DNA of 37,004 nt from Prochlorococcus sp. AG-347-K10 (GCA_003278955.1 QCCB01000014.1:1-37004); one strand, 5' to 3'; shown: positions 1 through 9,403, numbered from the stretch's first letter. Notes: a model not told the origin generated them from the sequence alone. Program-made: numbers and translations.

Positions 1-231
1 TATGAAATTTCTCATAGAGAAAAAAACTCCTCGGATCTAGTTATTCGAGAAACAGTTCTACCAAAAGTTGTCAAAGAACTTGAGAGTAAAGAACTGACTT
101 TTGAGGCTAATTATGATGATAAAGAAGATTTAAAAGAACTATTAAACTTAGCAAATAAAAATTTATTAAATTCAAATTTAGATTCCTGGAGAAAAGTTTT
201 ACCTCTTTACCTTATTTCTCCAATTAACTAA
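1..231 (+). CDS. C-terminal fragment, probably TsaB (tRNA t6A modification)
   Basis: An open frame enters from the left edge and ends at TAA 229-231, giving 76 residues with no start inside the window. The tail ends in a W-x4-LPLYLISP-type sequence, which resembles the C-terminus of cyanobacterial TsaB proteins (the partner of TsaD in threonylcarbamoyl-adenosine synthesis), where a conserved Trp is followed by LPxY and a short end. The preceding residues are acidic and helical. It converges on plsC with only four bases between the two stop codons. The family call rests on the tail alone, because the diagnostic N-terminal ASKHA-fold motifs lie outside the window. Confidence 0.45.
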   Translation, partial: YEISHREKNSSDLVIRETVLPKVVKELESKELTFEANYDDKEDLKELLNLANKNLLNSNLDSWRKVLPLYLISPIN

Positions 232-235
232 ATAT

Positions 236-856
236 TCATCCAATCAAATTATTAATTTTATCTTGAAGGTACATTGTTACAGAATTCAGATCATCTCTCG
301 ATGAACTCTGTGGAGGTTGAACAGGTTTTCCCACTTTAATAATAATTTTTGAAAACAAAGGAATAAAGAATTTAAATTTTATTAGTCTATGAGAATTTAC
401 TATTGCAACAGGCAATAATAATTTTTGATTTTTAAAAGCTAGTAATGCTGCCCCTTGTTTAGGCTTATTCACTCGACCATTTTTTTGACGCGTACCATCA
501 ATAAATATTCCAATACAATTATCATCTGATAATTTTTTACATGCTGTTTTGATGGTATTTTTATCAACAATTCCTCTTTTTACAGGGTAAGCTCCACAAG
601 CCTTGATAATAAACCCAAGTAAAGGTATTTTAAATAGCTCTACCTTGGCCATGAAAGATATATTACGTCCAAGAGCGTGTCCTAACAAAGGTGGGTCAAG
701 CAAAGAACCATGATTAGAAACCATTATAAAAGAATTTTTTTGCGGAATATTTTCTCTACCTATTAAATGACCTCTAAATACAAATTTATAAATTGGCAAT
801 ACAACAAGTTTGCTAACTAATTGATAGATTAATTTTTGAAAAACATCATTTTTCAT
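236..856 (-). CDS. plsC: 1-acyl-sn-glycerol-3-phosphate acyltransferase (PlsC family)
   Basis: A 206-residue LPLAT-family protein. The catalytic HX4D motif is NHGSLLD (His49, Asp54), and the glycerol-phosphate binding block is FIDGTR (118-123), a variant of the usual FPEGTR. By family it adds the second acyl chain to lysophosphatidic acid to make phosphatidic acid at the inner membrane face. It is the last gene of a minus-strand run rpaB-plsX-fabH-fabD-plsC and starts at an ATG six bases after the fabD stop, so it is probably co-transcribed. The operon context (acyl-phosphate synthase and fatty-acid initiation genes) supports phosphatidate synthesis over another LPLAT role. The length is on the short side for the family but both motifs are intact. 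Confidence 0.85.
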   Translation of the reverse strand: MKNDVFQKLIYQLVSKLVVLPIYKFVFRGHLIGRENIPQKNSFIMVSNHGSLLDPPLLGHALGRNISFMAKVELFKIPLLGFIIKACGAYPVKRGIVDKNTIKTACKKLSDDNCIGIFIDGTRQKNGRVNKPKQGAALLAFKNQKLLLPVAIVNSHRLIKFKFFIPLFSKIIIKVGKPVQPPQSSSRDDLNSVTMYLQDKINNLIG

Positions 857-862
857 ACTTGC

Positions 863-1759
863 TTAATAAGTTATTTGATTAGAAGATGAAACTTGAGAAA
901 TTTTTAAATCTTTCATATGTCTTTTTGCTAAACCGCTAAGAACATTTGATGGGCCAACTTCAACAAAATGAAGATCATTATCTTTTGCCATTAAATCCAT
1001 AGTTTCTCGCCACCTTACGCCATTACACATTTGATTTTCCAATCTAGTTTTAAGCTCATAAGGATCGTCACATAAAGAAGGTTCATAATTACTTATTACT
1101 GGGAAAGAAGGATTTTTAAACTCAATCTGTTTTAAATACTTAGAAAATTTAACTGCAGGCTCATCCATGAATGGTGAATGGAATGCACCTGAAACATTTA
1201 ATTTTAGGAATCTTTTACAAGAAATTTCTTTAGATAAATTGTCTAACTCTTCATTAGATCCTGATAAGACAACTTGGGAAGAGCTATTATCATTAGCAAT
1301 TACAACATTTTCACTTTTTTTGACTAAAAAATCAAGTTCATTTCTATCAAAACCAATAATTGCTGCCATAGATCCTTGTCCAGCATTTACCATTAATTGA
1401 GATCTAACTTTTATTAGGGATACGCAGTCTTCGAATGAAAAAACATCAGCACAATATAATGCAGTTATTTCTCCCAGACTATGCCCAGCAACATAAGTTG
1501 GTTTAAAACCATTTTCTTTTAAGGCATCTAATAAAATTGATTCAACCAAAAAAAGACAGATTTGTGTATTTCTTGTATTATTCAAATCAAAAAGAGGATT
1601 TGTTGGATCAGAATTTAACTCACAAATTTCAAATAAATTTCTCTCAAATATCTCAGAAGCATAACTAAACTTCTCTTTTGTGCTTGGCAAATTTTCAATT
1701 TGTTTTGCCATTCCAATTTTTTGCGAACCCTGTCCAGGGAATACCCATGCAACTGTCAT
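863..1759 (-). CDS. fabD: Malonyl-CoA:ACP transacylase FabD
   Basis: A 298-residue acyltransferase-fold protein. GQGSQ occurs at 9-13, the nucleophile elbow GHSLGE carries Ser94, and the catalytic His194 sits in GAFHSPFM. This is the standard FabD architecture at normal length. It moves malonyl groups from CoA to acyl carrier protein, supplying the extender for type II fatty acid synthesis in the cytoplasm. It lies 18 bases after fabH and six bases before plsC on the same strand, which puts initiation (FabH), extender supply (FabD) and lipid assembly (PlsX, PlsC) in one transcript. Start is an ATG. A plus-strand open frame inside this gene (1167-1400) is only a shadow. Confidence 0.96.
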   Translation of the reverse strand: MTVAWVFPGQGSQKIGMAKQIENLPSTKEKFSYASEIFERNLFEICELNSDPTNPLFDLNNTRNTQICLFLVESILLDALKENGFKPTYVAGHSLGEITALYCADVFSFEDCVSLIKVRSQLMVNAGQGSMAAIIGFDRNELDFLVKKSENVVIANDNSSSQVVLSGSNEELDNLSKEISCKRFLKLNVSGAFHSPFMDEPAVKFSKYLKQIEFKNPSFPVISNYEPSLCDDPYELKTRLENQMCNGVRWRETMDLMAKDNDLHFVEVGPSNVLSGLAKRHMKDLKISQVSSSNQITY

Positions 1760-1777
1760 AATGTTCCTATTTTGTTT

Positions 1778-2785
1778 TTAACCCCATTTAATTAGGGCTG
1801 CACCCCAACTTAACCCAGCACCGAAACCACTTGTAGCAATAATATCATTTTGTTTAATTCTATAATCTCTTACAGCCTCATCCATCATTAGTGGAATTGT
1901 TGCTGCTGACGTATTGCCATATTTTTCTAAATTACTAAGAATCTTTTCTCTAGGAATTTTTAACCTTTCTCCTACAGAATCCAATATTCTTTGGTTAGCT
2001 TGATGTAGCAAGAGCCAATCAACTTGATCAGAATTATACTTCATTTTTTTCAACAACTTTTCAAGAATTATAGGGACTTCTTTAACTGCAAATTTATAAA
2101 CTTCCTGACCATTCATCTGAATTGGAGAAAAGCCTCCACTTAAAAAGTCAATTTCATCAACTATTGAATCCTTATTCTTTTTTGATGGAAGATTAAGAAA
2201 AGAACCTCTAACTCCATCAGTTCTCATATCAAAACCTATAAAATTATCAAATTCATTTGTGGCTTCAATTGCTAATGCACCGGCACCATCTCCAAAGAGA
2301 ATACAACTTCTTCTATCGTTCCAATCAACAAAACTTGATAATTGATCTGCTCCAATAACAATAGCCCTTTTAAAACTACCCCCTTTTAAAAATTGTGAGG
2401 CTGTTATTAGGGCAAATAAAAAACCACTACACGCTGCAGTTAAATCGAAGGCTACAGCATTAGCTGCCCCTAATTTAGCTTGAATGGATGGGGCTGATCC
2501 AAATAAATCATGCGGAGTAGAAGTAGCTAAAACAATCAAATCAATCGTTTTAATATCCCAACTAGCCATTTCTATAGCAGTTAGAGCAGCCTTATAACCC
2601 ATCTCAGTAACATTATCTTCTACGCTTGAGATTCTTCTCTCAGAAATGCCAGTTCTAGATTGTATCCATTCATTGCTTGTATCAACCTTTTGACTAATTT
2701 TTTGATTGGTTAGGATTTGATTAGGTACATAACTTCCGCTTCCCTTGAATGACACTCCAATCTGATTAAAATTTATTCCTTCCAA
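1778..2785 (-). CDS. fabH: 3-oxoacyl-ACP synthase III FabH
   Basis: A 335-residue thiolase-fold KAS III. The catalytic triad is visible: Cys119 in TAACSGF, His261 in LLLHQANQRI and Asn291 in YGNTSAA. The enzyme condenses acetyl-CoA with malonyl-ACP and begins each fatty acid. Length and motif spacing are normal. It sits between plsX (53 bases upstream) and fabD (18 bases downstream) in the same orientation, an order common in bacteria for co-regulated membrane lipid synthesis. The start is an ATG at 2785. Confidence 0.97.
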   Translation of the reverse strand: MEGINFNQIGVSFKGSGSYVPNQILTNQKISQKVDTSNEWIQSRTGISERRISSVEDNVTEMGYKAALTAIEMASWDIKTIDLIVLATSTPHDLFGSAPSIQAKLGAANAVAFDLTAACSGFLFALITASQFLKGGSFKRAIVIGADQLSSFVDWNDRRSCILFGDGAGALAIEATNEFDNFIGFDMRTDGVRGSFLNLPSKKNKDSIVDEIDFLSGGFSPIQMNGQEVYKFAVKEVPIILEKLLKKMKYNSDQVDWLLLHQANQRILDSVGERLKIPREKILSNLEKYGNTSAATIPLMMDEAVRDYRIKQNDIIATSGFGAGLSWGAALIKWG

Positions 2786-2838
2786 AAGAGTTTTTTAGTT
2801 ACTTATATTAGTCAAACATAAATTTGACTCAATATGTT

Positions 2839-4245
2839 TTATGAATTTAAAACTTGAAGCTTTTGCAGTTGATTTAAATTGTCCATAACACCATGATTCA
2901 CTGCAGAGTGAGCCAAGCGAAGAGCACTAACTACTGATAAAGATTTGCTACTTCCATGACCAATAACGCAAATACCATTCACCCCAAGTAATAAAGCTCC
3001 TCCATGTTCGGCATGATCTAACCTTTTCTTAATTCTGAGTAGATTACTTTTTAAAAAAGCTGAACCAACTTTTCCCCGTCTTCCACGTGGCAGCTCAGAT
3101 CTCAAAATATCTAATAAAACTCCTCCCACAGATTCAAGAAATTTCAATAATATATTGCCAGTAAATCCATCACAGACTACTACGTCGAAACTACCTGATA
3201 ATACATCTCGCCCTTCACAATTACCTCCAAAATCAAAACTTTTTTCAGAAGATAACAATTCAAATGTTTTTAAGGATAAATCATTACCTTTACATTCTTC
3301 TTCTCCAATATTTAAAAGGCCAATTCTTGGTTTTTGTACTTGTAGGACATCTTTTGCATAAATATTGCCTAGAAGGGCAAATTGATGCAGATAAGATGGC
3401 TTACAATCAGTATTTGCACCGACATCTAAAACTAAAACCGGGCGAGTTTGATCTTTTGTTGGAAACAATGCTCCTATAGCTGGTCTCTCGATCCCTTTCA
3501 ATCTCCCAATTCTAAATATGGCAGAAGCCATCATAGCTCCTGAATTACCTGCTGAGTAGACAGCTTCAGCTTTATTATTTCTAACTAAATCCATTGCAAC
3601 GTTTATACTTGCATTTTTCCTTTTTCTAACAGCGGTAGCTTCTTCATTCATCCCAATAGGATCTCCACTATCAATTAATTCAAGACGATTATTATCTATT
3701 TCATTTTTTAATAATTCTGCTAAACCAGTTTTTTCTGCTGCATCTTTAACTTTTTCAATTGTGCCGACAAACTTTATATTTATTGGGAATCTACTTATTG
3801 CTTCTAGGCAACCCTCAAGAATTGGACCAGGAGCATAATCTCCACCCATCCCATCAACTGCAATCCAAATTCTTTTAGATTGAGATTCATCCACCCTATC
3901 TAAAACATTATCATGATTTTGTAATCTTTTTAATGGATCAAAAACTAATGGCTGTAATGTATTTTTAGCTATTGAACTAGCATTTGAAACTACACTACTA
4001 GCAGTATTAACAACAGATTCAGCGCTTGAAACTACATTCCCTGCAACATTACCTGCAACATTACTAGCTGTGGTTACTACTGATCCAGCACCAGAAACCA
4101 TATTACCCGCCACGTTACTAGCTGTTGCTGCAGAACTGGTAGCAGTATCAACTATAGAAGTCACAGCCGAATTTCTTTTGTACCAAATTACTAATCTTCT
4201 AATAGCTCTAGGCTTGTTAATTTTTTGCGCTGTTTCTTTCCCCAT
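2839..4245 (-). CDS. plsX: Acyl-ACP:phosphate acyltransferase PlsX with a long N-terminal extension
   Basis: PlsX makes acyl-phosphate from acyl-ACP for the PlsY/PlsC route. The PlsX domain begins near residue 126 with IAVDGMGGDYAP, and the rest of the family core follows (RKRKNASI, DVGANTDCKP, DGFTGNILLK). The protein has 468 residues, whereas typical PlsX has about 330-350. The extra ~125 residues contain a low-complexity Ala/Ser/Val/Asn stretch (27-95) of short imperfect repeats such as SNVAGN and SSVVSNAS, predicted by eye to be an amphipathic helix. There is no gap to rpaB: its stop codon is immediately followed by the plsX ATG, and no internal start is needed for the core. The extension is in frame with ordinary codon use, so I read it as real. 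Confidence 0.95.
   Translation of the reverse strand: MGKETAQKINKPRAIRRLVIWYKRNSAVTSIVDTATSSAATASNVAGNMVSGAGSVVTTASNVAGNVAGNVVSSAESVVNTASSVVSNASSIAKNTLQPLVFDPLKRLQNHDNVLDRVDESQSKRIWIAVDGMGGDYAPGPILEGCLEAISRFPINIKFVGTIEKVKDAAEKTGLAELLKNEIDNNRLELIDSGDPIGMNEEATAVRKRKNASINVAMDLVRNNKAEAVYSAGNSGAMMASAIFRIGRLKGIERPAIGALFPTKDQTRPVLVLDVGANTDCKPSYLHQFALLGNIYAKDVLQVQKPRIGLLNIGEEECKGNDLSLKTFELLSSEKSFDFGGNCEGRDVLSGSFDVVVCDGFTGNILLKFLESVGGVLLDILRSELPRGRRGKVGSAFLKSNLLRIKKRLDHAEHGGALLLGVNGICVIGHGSSKSLSVVSALRLAHSAVNHGVMDNLNQLQKLQVLNS
3961..4167 (-). repeat. Imperfect repeats coding for a low-complexity segment of PlsX
   Basis: This coding stretch (PlsX residues 27-95) contains repeated units encoding SNVAGN, AGNV and SSVV/SVVN/SVVS blocks. 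At DNA level the motif ctagca/ctgcaacatt recurs several times. It is a protein-level internal repeat, not an intergenic element, and reads as a hydrophobic/small-residue periodic helix that could lie on a membrane surface. Confidence 0.7.
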
Positions 4246-4992
4246 TTATTTACCATCAAAGGGAGCAATATCGACAATCCTTTGAAAAAGATATCCTGTA
4301 CCCCTTGCTGTCAATATCAATTCTGGATTTGCTGGATCAGCCTCCAATTTGGATCTTAATCTTGATATATGAACATCGACAACTCTTGTATCTACATGTC
4401 TCTCGGGAGTATATCCCCAAACTTCTTTCAAAATCTCTCCTCTACTAAATGGCTCTCCTGACCTACTCACCAAAAGCTCTAAGAGACTAAATTCCATACC
4501 AGTTAATCTAATTCTCTCATCACTTTTAAAAACTTGTCTTCGATTTGTATCAATTTTTATATCCGTAACCAAAATTAATCCTGAATTAGGCATTCCAGGA
4601 ATTTGCTCTTTGTCGATTCTTCTAAGAACGCATCTAATTCTAGCCTCTAACTCCTTTGGGCTAAATGGTTTTACTACATAATCATCAGCCCCTAATTCTA
4701 AACCTGTTATCCTATCTGCAACATCTCCTAATGCAGTTAACATAACAATTGGAACATCAGAATCTTTCCTTAACTCTTGACAAACTCCATAACCATCTAG
4801 TTTTGGCATCATGACGTCAAGGACTACTAAATCAGGTTCATAATCTTTAAATAACTTTAGTGCTTCTTTGCCATCACTTGCAGTTAAAACTTTGTAGCCA
4901 ATCATGGAAAGACGAGTCTCCAAAATTCTTCTTATACTTGCCTCGTCATCTGCAACAAGTATGGTTTCTTTAGTTTGACTAGATAGAGCCAT
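4246..4992 (-). CDS. rpaB: OmpR/PhoB-type response regulator RpaB
   Basis: A 248-residue regulator with a receiver domain (phospho-acceptor Asp59 in VVLDVMMP, acidic pair in ADDEA, Lys in VVKPFSP) and a C-terminal winged helix (RLTGMEFSLLELL, VWGYTPERHVDTRVVDVHISRLRSK). In cyanobacteria RpaB (Ycf27) is an essential regulator of high-light and redox-responsive genes, working with the kinase NblS. The match to RpaB, rather than another OmpR-type regulator, rests on the RHVDTRVVDVHISRLR block and the presence of its partner-like paralogue RpaA in the same window. It heads the lipid-synthesis run with zero spacing to plsX. It is divergent from radA across about 107 bases. Confidence 0.9.
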   Translation of the reverse strand: MALSSQTKETILVADDEASIRRILETRLSMIGYKVLTASDGKEALKLFKDYEPDLVVLDVMMPKLDGYGVCQELRKDSDVPIVMLTALGDVADRITGLELGADDYVVKPFSPKELEARIRCVLRRIDKEQIPGMPNSGLILVTDIKIDTNRRQVFKSDERIRLTGMEFSLLELLVSRSGEPFSRGEILKEVWGYTPERHVDTRVVDVHISRLRSKLEADPANPELILTARGTGYLFQRIVDIAPFDGK

Positions 4993-5099
4993 TTGTTTCT
5001 ATTAGCTAATCAGTAAGAGAATTTACTATTAACCTAATCTAACTTGTAGAGGGGCAATATCCCAAACATTCTAGTTCCATTAATTTATTCAGAGACTAA

Positions 5100-6461
5100 A
5101 TGTCTAGCAAATTATCTACTTTTATTTGTCAGAATTGCGGATCTGAAACTTCTCAATACTTTGGTAGATGCCTAAATTGCAACTCATGGAATTCCATTGT
5201 TGAAGAAATAAAAAGTAAGAGATCTAAATATCAAGAAATAAAAAATATAAAAAATAATAAAAAATCTATACCTTTTAACGAGATTTCATCAACAAAGATA
5301 TTAAGATTTACCAGTGGTTTTAGAGAATTTGATCGAGTACTTGGAGGGGGAATAGTTCCTGGATCTGTTGTTTTACTAGGAGGAGAACCAGGTATAGGTA
5401 AAAGCACAATAGTTCTTCAATCAGCAGGAAAAATATCTCTTAATGAGAAAGTTTTATATATAACTGCAGAAGAATCTTTAGAACAAGTAAAAATTAGATG
5501 GGAAAGATTAAATCAAAAAAGTATTGATTTACAAATTTTTGCAGAAACCAATTTATCCTTAATTATTGAAGAGATCAAACGTGTAAATCCAAGTTTAGCA
5601 ATTATCGATAGTATTCAAGCTATCCATAATCACGAAATGCAAAGTTCTCCAGGATCGGTTTCTCAAGTTAGAGAATGTTCATCTGAATTGCAAAATCTTG
5701 CCAAGGAAAACAATATTGCTCTTCTAATAATTGGTCATGTAACCAAAGATGGTGCTTTAGCTGGCCCCAAAACTCTAGAGCATTTAGTTGATACAGTAAT
5801 AAACTTTGAAGGAGATAATATTTCCACACATAGATTACTTAGGAGCATAAAAAATCGATTTGGATCGACCTTCGAGATTGGAATTTTTGAAATGCTTGAA
5901 GAGGGTTTACGAGAGATAAAAAACCCAAGTTCAATTTTTACAAATAAAGAAAACATTTCAGGTCTAACTACCACGATTACAAATGAAGGCACTCGACCAT
6001 TAGCAGTTGATATACAAGCACTGGTAAATAAAACTTTCTACAGTAACCCAAGACGTACTACAACTGGAATCAGCATAAATAGATTGCATCAAATTCTAGC
6101 TGTTATTGAAAAACACGTAGGGATAAAATTATCTGAATTTGATTGTTATATAGCTACTGGTGGGGGGTTTGAGATTAATGATCCATCCTCTGACTTAGGT
6201 GTGGCAATATCAATTTTATCAAGTTTGAAAAATATTCCTCCCTTGGCAAATAGCTCATTTATTGGGGAATTGGGTTTGAGCGGTCAGGTTAGAAAATCGA
6301 ATAACCTTCGGACAAAGATAGAAGAAGCTGTAAGACTAGGGATCAAAAATATCGTAGTGCCAAAACTAGAGGAGGAACTAAATAATAATTTTCAAAATTT
6401 AATAAATATCAAAGAGATATCCAATATTAAAGAAGCAGTTGATTATTCTTTATTAAAATAA
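5100..6461 (+). CDS. radA: DNA repair ATPase RadA
   Basis: A 453-residue protein with all RadA hallmarks. There is a four-cysteine zinc finger (C10, C13, C24, C27), a RecA-type ATPase core with Walker A GGEPGIGKST (94-103), the RadA-specific KNRFG motif (251-255), and a Lon-protease-like C-terminal domain (from about 285 on, with GVAISILSS and GELGLSGQVR). RadA processes recombination intermediates by branch migration. The start is an ATG at 5100, and the gene is divergent from rpaB. It converges on the ycf3 gene with four bases between stops. Confidence 0.97.
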   Translation: MSSKLSTFICQNCGSETSQYFGRCLNCNSWNSIVEEIKSKRSKYQEIKNIKNNKKSIPFNEISSTKILRFTSGFREFDRVLGGGIVPGSVVLLGGEPGIGKSTIVLQSAGKISLNEKVLYITAEESLEQVKIRWERLNQKSIDLQIFAETNLSLIIEEIKRVNPSLAIIDSIQAIHNHEMQSSPGSVSQVRECSSELQNLAKENNIALLIIGHVTKDGALAGPKTLEHLVDTVINFEGDNISTHRLLRSIKNRFGSTFEIGIFEMLEEGLREIKNPSSIFTNKENISGLTTTITNEGTRPLAVDIQALVNKTFYSNPRRTTTGISINRLHQILAVIEKHVGIKLSEFDCYIATGGGFEINDPSSDLGVAISILSSLKNIPPLANSSFIGELGLSGQVRKSNNLRTKIEEAVRLGIKNIVVPKLEEELNNNFQNLINIKEISNIKEAVDYSLLK

Positions 6462-6465
6462 AAAA

Positions 6466-6987
6466 TCAAAGGTACATATCAATTGAGCTTCTACCTGAGT
6501 TTTTCAACCAATTCTCAATATCTAGATACCCACCTGGATAAAGCCTGACTGCTTTAGACCAAACTTCAGCAGCTTTATCAAACCAAATATCCCTCTGATC
6601 TAAATCACCATTTTGCTCAGCATATCTCCCCCTTTTTTCATAAATTAAACCTATATTTTTCAAGCATGAAGGCTGTTTGGGATTTTCTACTAATGCTTTT
6701 TCATAAGTTTCAATAGACAAATCCTCTTCACCGTTACTCATATATATAATTGCCATATTTTTTAAAGTTTCACCCCTATCAATTTTATTTTCTTCAAGCA
6801 GTAAGCTCTCTTTGTAATACTCTAATGCTTCTGAATAATCCCCATTATTTTGTGCAGCTAAGCCGTCTCTGTAATAAATGTATGCCTTTTTTTCTTTCTC
6901 AGCAATAGGCATTATTTTTACAATAGATTCAGCAATTACAGTAAAAGCTTTATCAATAAAATTGTCTCTGTTTTGATTACTAGGCAC
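6466..6987 (-). CDS. ycf3: Photosystem I assembly protein Ycf3 (TPR protein)
   Basis: A 173-residue tetratricopeptide-repeat protein. It has about three TPR units over residues 40-150 (for example [23 protein letters not shown] and [26 protein letters not shown] in part). The N-terminal [14 protein letters not shown] matches the conserved opening of Ycf3, which helps assemble photosystem I in the thylakoid membrane. The initiation codon is GTG at 6987. I keep it because the residues right after it already match the Ycf3 N-terminus and no better ATG exists. It is divergent from the P-type ATPase gene (112-base gap) and convergent with radA. Confidence 0.93.
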   Translation of the reverse strand: MPSNQNRDNFIDKAFTVIAESIVKIMPIAEKEKKAYIYYRDGLAAQNNGDYSEALEYYKESLLLEENKIDRGETLKNMAIIYMSNGEEDLSIETYEKALVENPKQPSCLKNIGLIYEKRGRYAEQNGDLDQRDIWFDKAAEVWSKAVRLYPGGYLDIENWLKNSGRSSIDMYL

Positions 6988-7099
6988 TGCTCAAAATCTA
7001 ATAAGATTAATATAGTAATTTAAAAAATAACTATTTAAAAAGACTATTACATTTATTATTATAGTTAAATATAAGATGGAGCATTAATTTGCTTATACA

Positions 7100-9403
7100 G
7101 TGAAAAATATGGAGAACATTCAATTAAGTATTACAGGAATGAAGTGCGGAGGTTGCGTTAGTACTGTTGAAAAAATATTGAATAATTCTGATGGTATTGA
7201 AAATGTTTCTGTTAACTTGCTTACTGAAAGTGCTTATTTTGAAATTACCCAGAAACATATAGAAATAGAATCAATTCTCGAAAATCTAAAAGAAAATGGT
7301 TTCCCATCAAAGATTTATATAAATGATTTTTCAAAAAAAATAAATAAAGCAGAATTAGAAAAAAAAAAGAAGTGGAATAATCAATGGAAAAAACTAACTT
7401 TTGCCTTATTACTCTTATTATTTTCAGGATTAGGTCATCTGGCAGAAGGAAAATATATAAATTTTCCAATACTAGGTAATATATTTTTTCACGCTTCATT
7501 AGCAACGTTAGCTCTATTATTTCCTGGCAGAGGAATAATTATTAATGGATTTAAATCATTTATTAAGAACCATCCTGATATGGATTCTTTAGTAGCTCTT
7601 GGAGTAATTAGCGCATATACAACAAGTCTTCTATCCTTAATATTTCCTGCCACTGGTTTTCCTTGTTTTTTTAATGAGCCAGTTATGCTATTAGGCTTCA
7701 TACTGATTGGGCGTTACTTAGAAGAAAGAGCAAGATATCAAACTGGTTCGTCCATTGGAGAATTATTAGATCTTCAACCTGAAATGGCAAATATCTACAT
7801 AGAAGAAAATCAAATAAAGTCAATAAGAGTAAACACTTTAAGGCCTGATCAAGAGATTCAAGTTTTAGCAGGAGACAGAGTACCTGCTGACTGCATTGTT
7901 ATCCGAGGTAATTCATATGTTGATGTTTCACATATTACTGGAGAATCCAAACCTATTGAAGTAAAAGAAGGCGAAAATCTATCTAGTGGGTCTTTAAATC
8001 TTAATTCAACTCTTAGACTTAAAGTACAAAAGGTTGGAGGAGATTCGTCTCTTGCAAAACTAGTAAATCTTATTGAGTCTGTAAACGCTAAAAAACCTCG
8101 CATTCAAAGTATTGCTGATGAAATTGCAGGTAAATTTACTTACTATGTACTTATTTTTGCTACTTTAACCTTCTTCTTTTGGTGGAAAGGGGCAAGAAAC
8201 ATATGGCCTGATTTATTAAGTCAAAATCATGCAATAATCACTCACTCAAGCCATACACTGCATAGTTCGTTTGGTAGTAATGCTGAGAATTTCCTGAGTT
8301 TAGCAATTCAATTATCAATTGCGGTTTTAGTGATAGCTTGTCCTTGTGCATTAGGTTTAGCCACCCCAACTGTAATCACTGTCGCATCAGGTAAAGCAGC
8401 AAAAAAAGGGGTTTTATTTAAAGGCGGCGATAAAATAGAGATGGCTTCAAAAATTAATCACATTATTTTTGACAAGACCGGTACTTTAACAAAAGGTAAG
8501 CCTTTCATTGTTGATTACAAAAATAATGATGATCCTTCATTTTTATTAAAAATAGCTGCCAGTTTAGAAAAGGAAAGCAGACATCCAATCGCAGATGCCT
8601 TAATTCAAGAGGCAAAAAAGCAAAATTTAAGTTTATTTCCAATAAAAAAAATTTTCACTCATTCAGGCCGGGGTATTTCTGGAGAACTTGAGTCAATTGA
8701 TGGAGTCATTAATATTGGAAATATTGAATGGCTACTGAGCAAAGGAATAATTATTGATAGTGATGCAAAGGAAGGCATTGAAAATGAAGAAACAAAAACG
8801 AACACTATTATTGGAGTAAGTGTCAAAGATAAGTTATTAGGCTTTATTTTGCTTGGAGATTTACTCAGAGATGATTCAATTAAAACAGTTCAAAATTTGA
8901 GAGAAAACAAATTTACAATTAACATTTTAAGTGGCGATAGGAAACAAACAGTTTTAGCTTTAGCAAAAAAAATTGGTTGTAAAGAAACAGAAGTAAAATG
9001 GGATCTTCTTCCTGAAATGAAGCTAAAGACTATAGAAAATTTAAAAATTAATAATAAAGTCGCAATGATTGGTGATGGAATTAATGATGTCCCAGCCTTA
9101 GCATCCTCAGACTTAGGAATTGCGGTAGGATCAGGGACTCAAATAGCCAAGGCAAATGCAGATGTAGTATTAATGGGAGATCAATTAAATGGATTACCCT
9201 ACGCCTTAAATCTTGCAAAAAAAACTATAAGAAAAATAAGGCAAAATCTAACATGGGCTTTTGGTTACAACTTACTAGCTATACCTTTAGCCGCAGGCAT
9301 TTTGTTCCCTAAATACGGTATTCTTCTTACTCCCTCAATAGCAGCATTATTGATGGCTATTAGCTCTATTACAGTTGTAATTAATGCTTTATCTTTGGAT
9401 TAA
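7100..9403 (+). CDS. Copper-type P1B ATPase
   Basis: A 767-residue heavy-metal transporting ATPase. There is one N-terminal HMA domain with GMKCGGC (Cys16, Cys19), the phosphatase-loop TGES near residue 280, a CPC metal-path motif in transmembrane helix 6 (Cys414-Pro-Cys416), the phosphorylation site DKTGTLT (Asp458), an SRHPIAD nucleotide-binding motif and the hinge GDGIND (658-663). The CPC and CxxC motifs point to Cu(I), so it would be a CtaA/PacS-type pump feeding plastocyanin and cytochrome oxidase or exporting copper. Which of those it is cannot be told here. A loop at about 374-390 carries four histidines. The start is GTG 7100, with an ATG at 7109 as the alternative. Zero spacing to tmk suggests one transcript. 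Confidence 0.93.
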   Translation: MKNMENIQLSITGMKCGGCVSTVEKILNNSDGIENVSVNLLTESAYFEITQKHIEIESILENLKENGFPSKIYINDFSKKINKAELEKKKKWNNQWKKLTFALLLLLFSGLGHLAEGKYINFPILGNIFFHASLATLALLFPGRGIIINGFKSFIKNHPDMDSLVALGVISAYTTSLLSLIFPATGFPCFFNEPVMLLGFILIGRYLEERARYQTGSSIGELLDLQPEMANIYIEENQIKSIRVNTLRPDQEIQVLAGDRVPADCIVIRGNSYVDVSHITGESKPIEVKEGENLSSGSLNLNSTLRLKVQKVGGDSSLAKLVNLIESVNAKKPRIQSIADEIAGKFTYYVLIFATLTFFFWWKGARNIWPDLLSQNHAIITHSSHTLHSSFGSNAENFLSLAIQLSIAVLVIACPCALGLATPTVITVASGKAAKKGVLFKGGDKIEMASKINHIIFDKTGTLTKGKPFIVDYKNNDDPSFLLKIAASLEKESRHPIADALIQEAKKQNLSLFPIKKIFTHSGRGISGELESIDGVINIGNIEWLLSKGIIIDSDAKEGIENEETKTNTIIGVSVKDKLLGFILLGDLLRDDSIKTVQNLRENKFTINILSGDRKQTVLALAKKIGCKETEVKWDLLPEMKLKTIENLKINNKVAMIGDGINDVPALASSDLGIAVGSGTQIAKANADVVLMGDQLNGLPYALNLAKKTIRKIRQNLTWAFGYNLLAIPLAAGILFPKYGILLTPSIAALLMAISSITVVINALSLD

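Noticed and set aside
3961..4167. Possibility that the PlsX repeat region is an assembly artefact
   Set aside because: The frame stays open and joins seamlessly to both the basic N-terminus and the PlsX core, and the units are imperfect, so a real extension is more likely.
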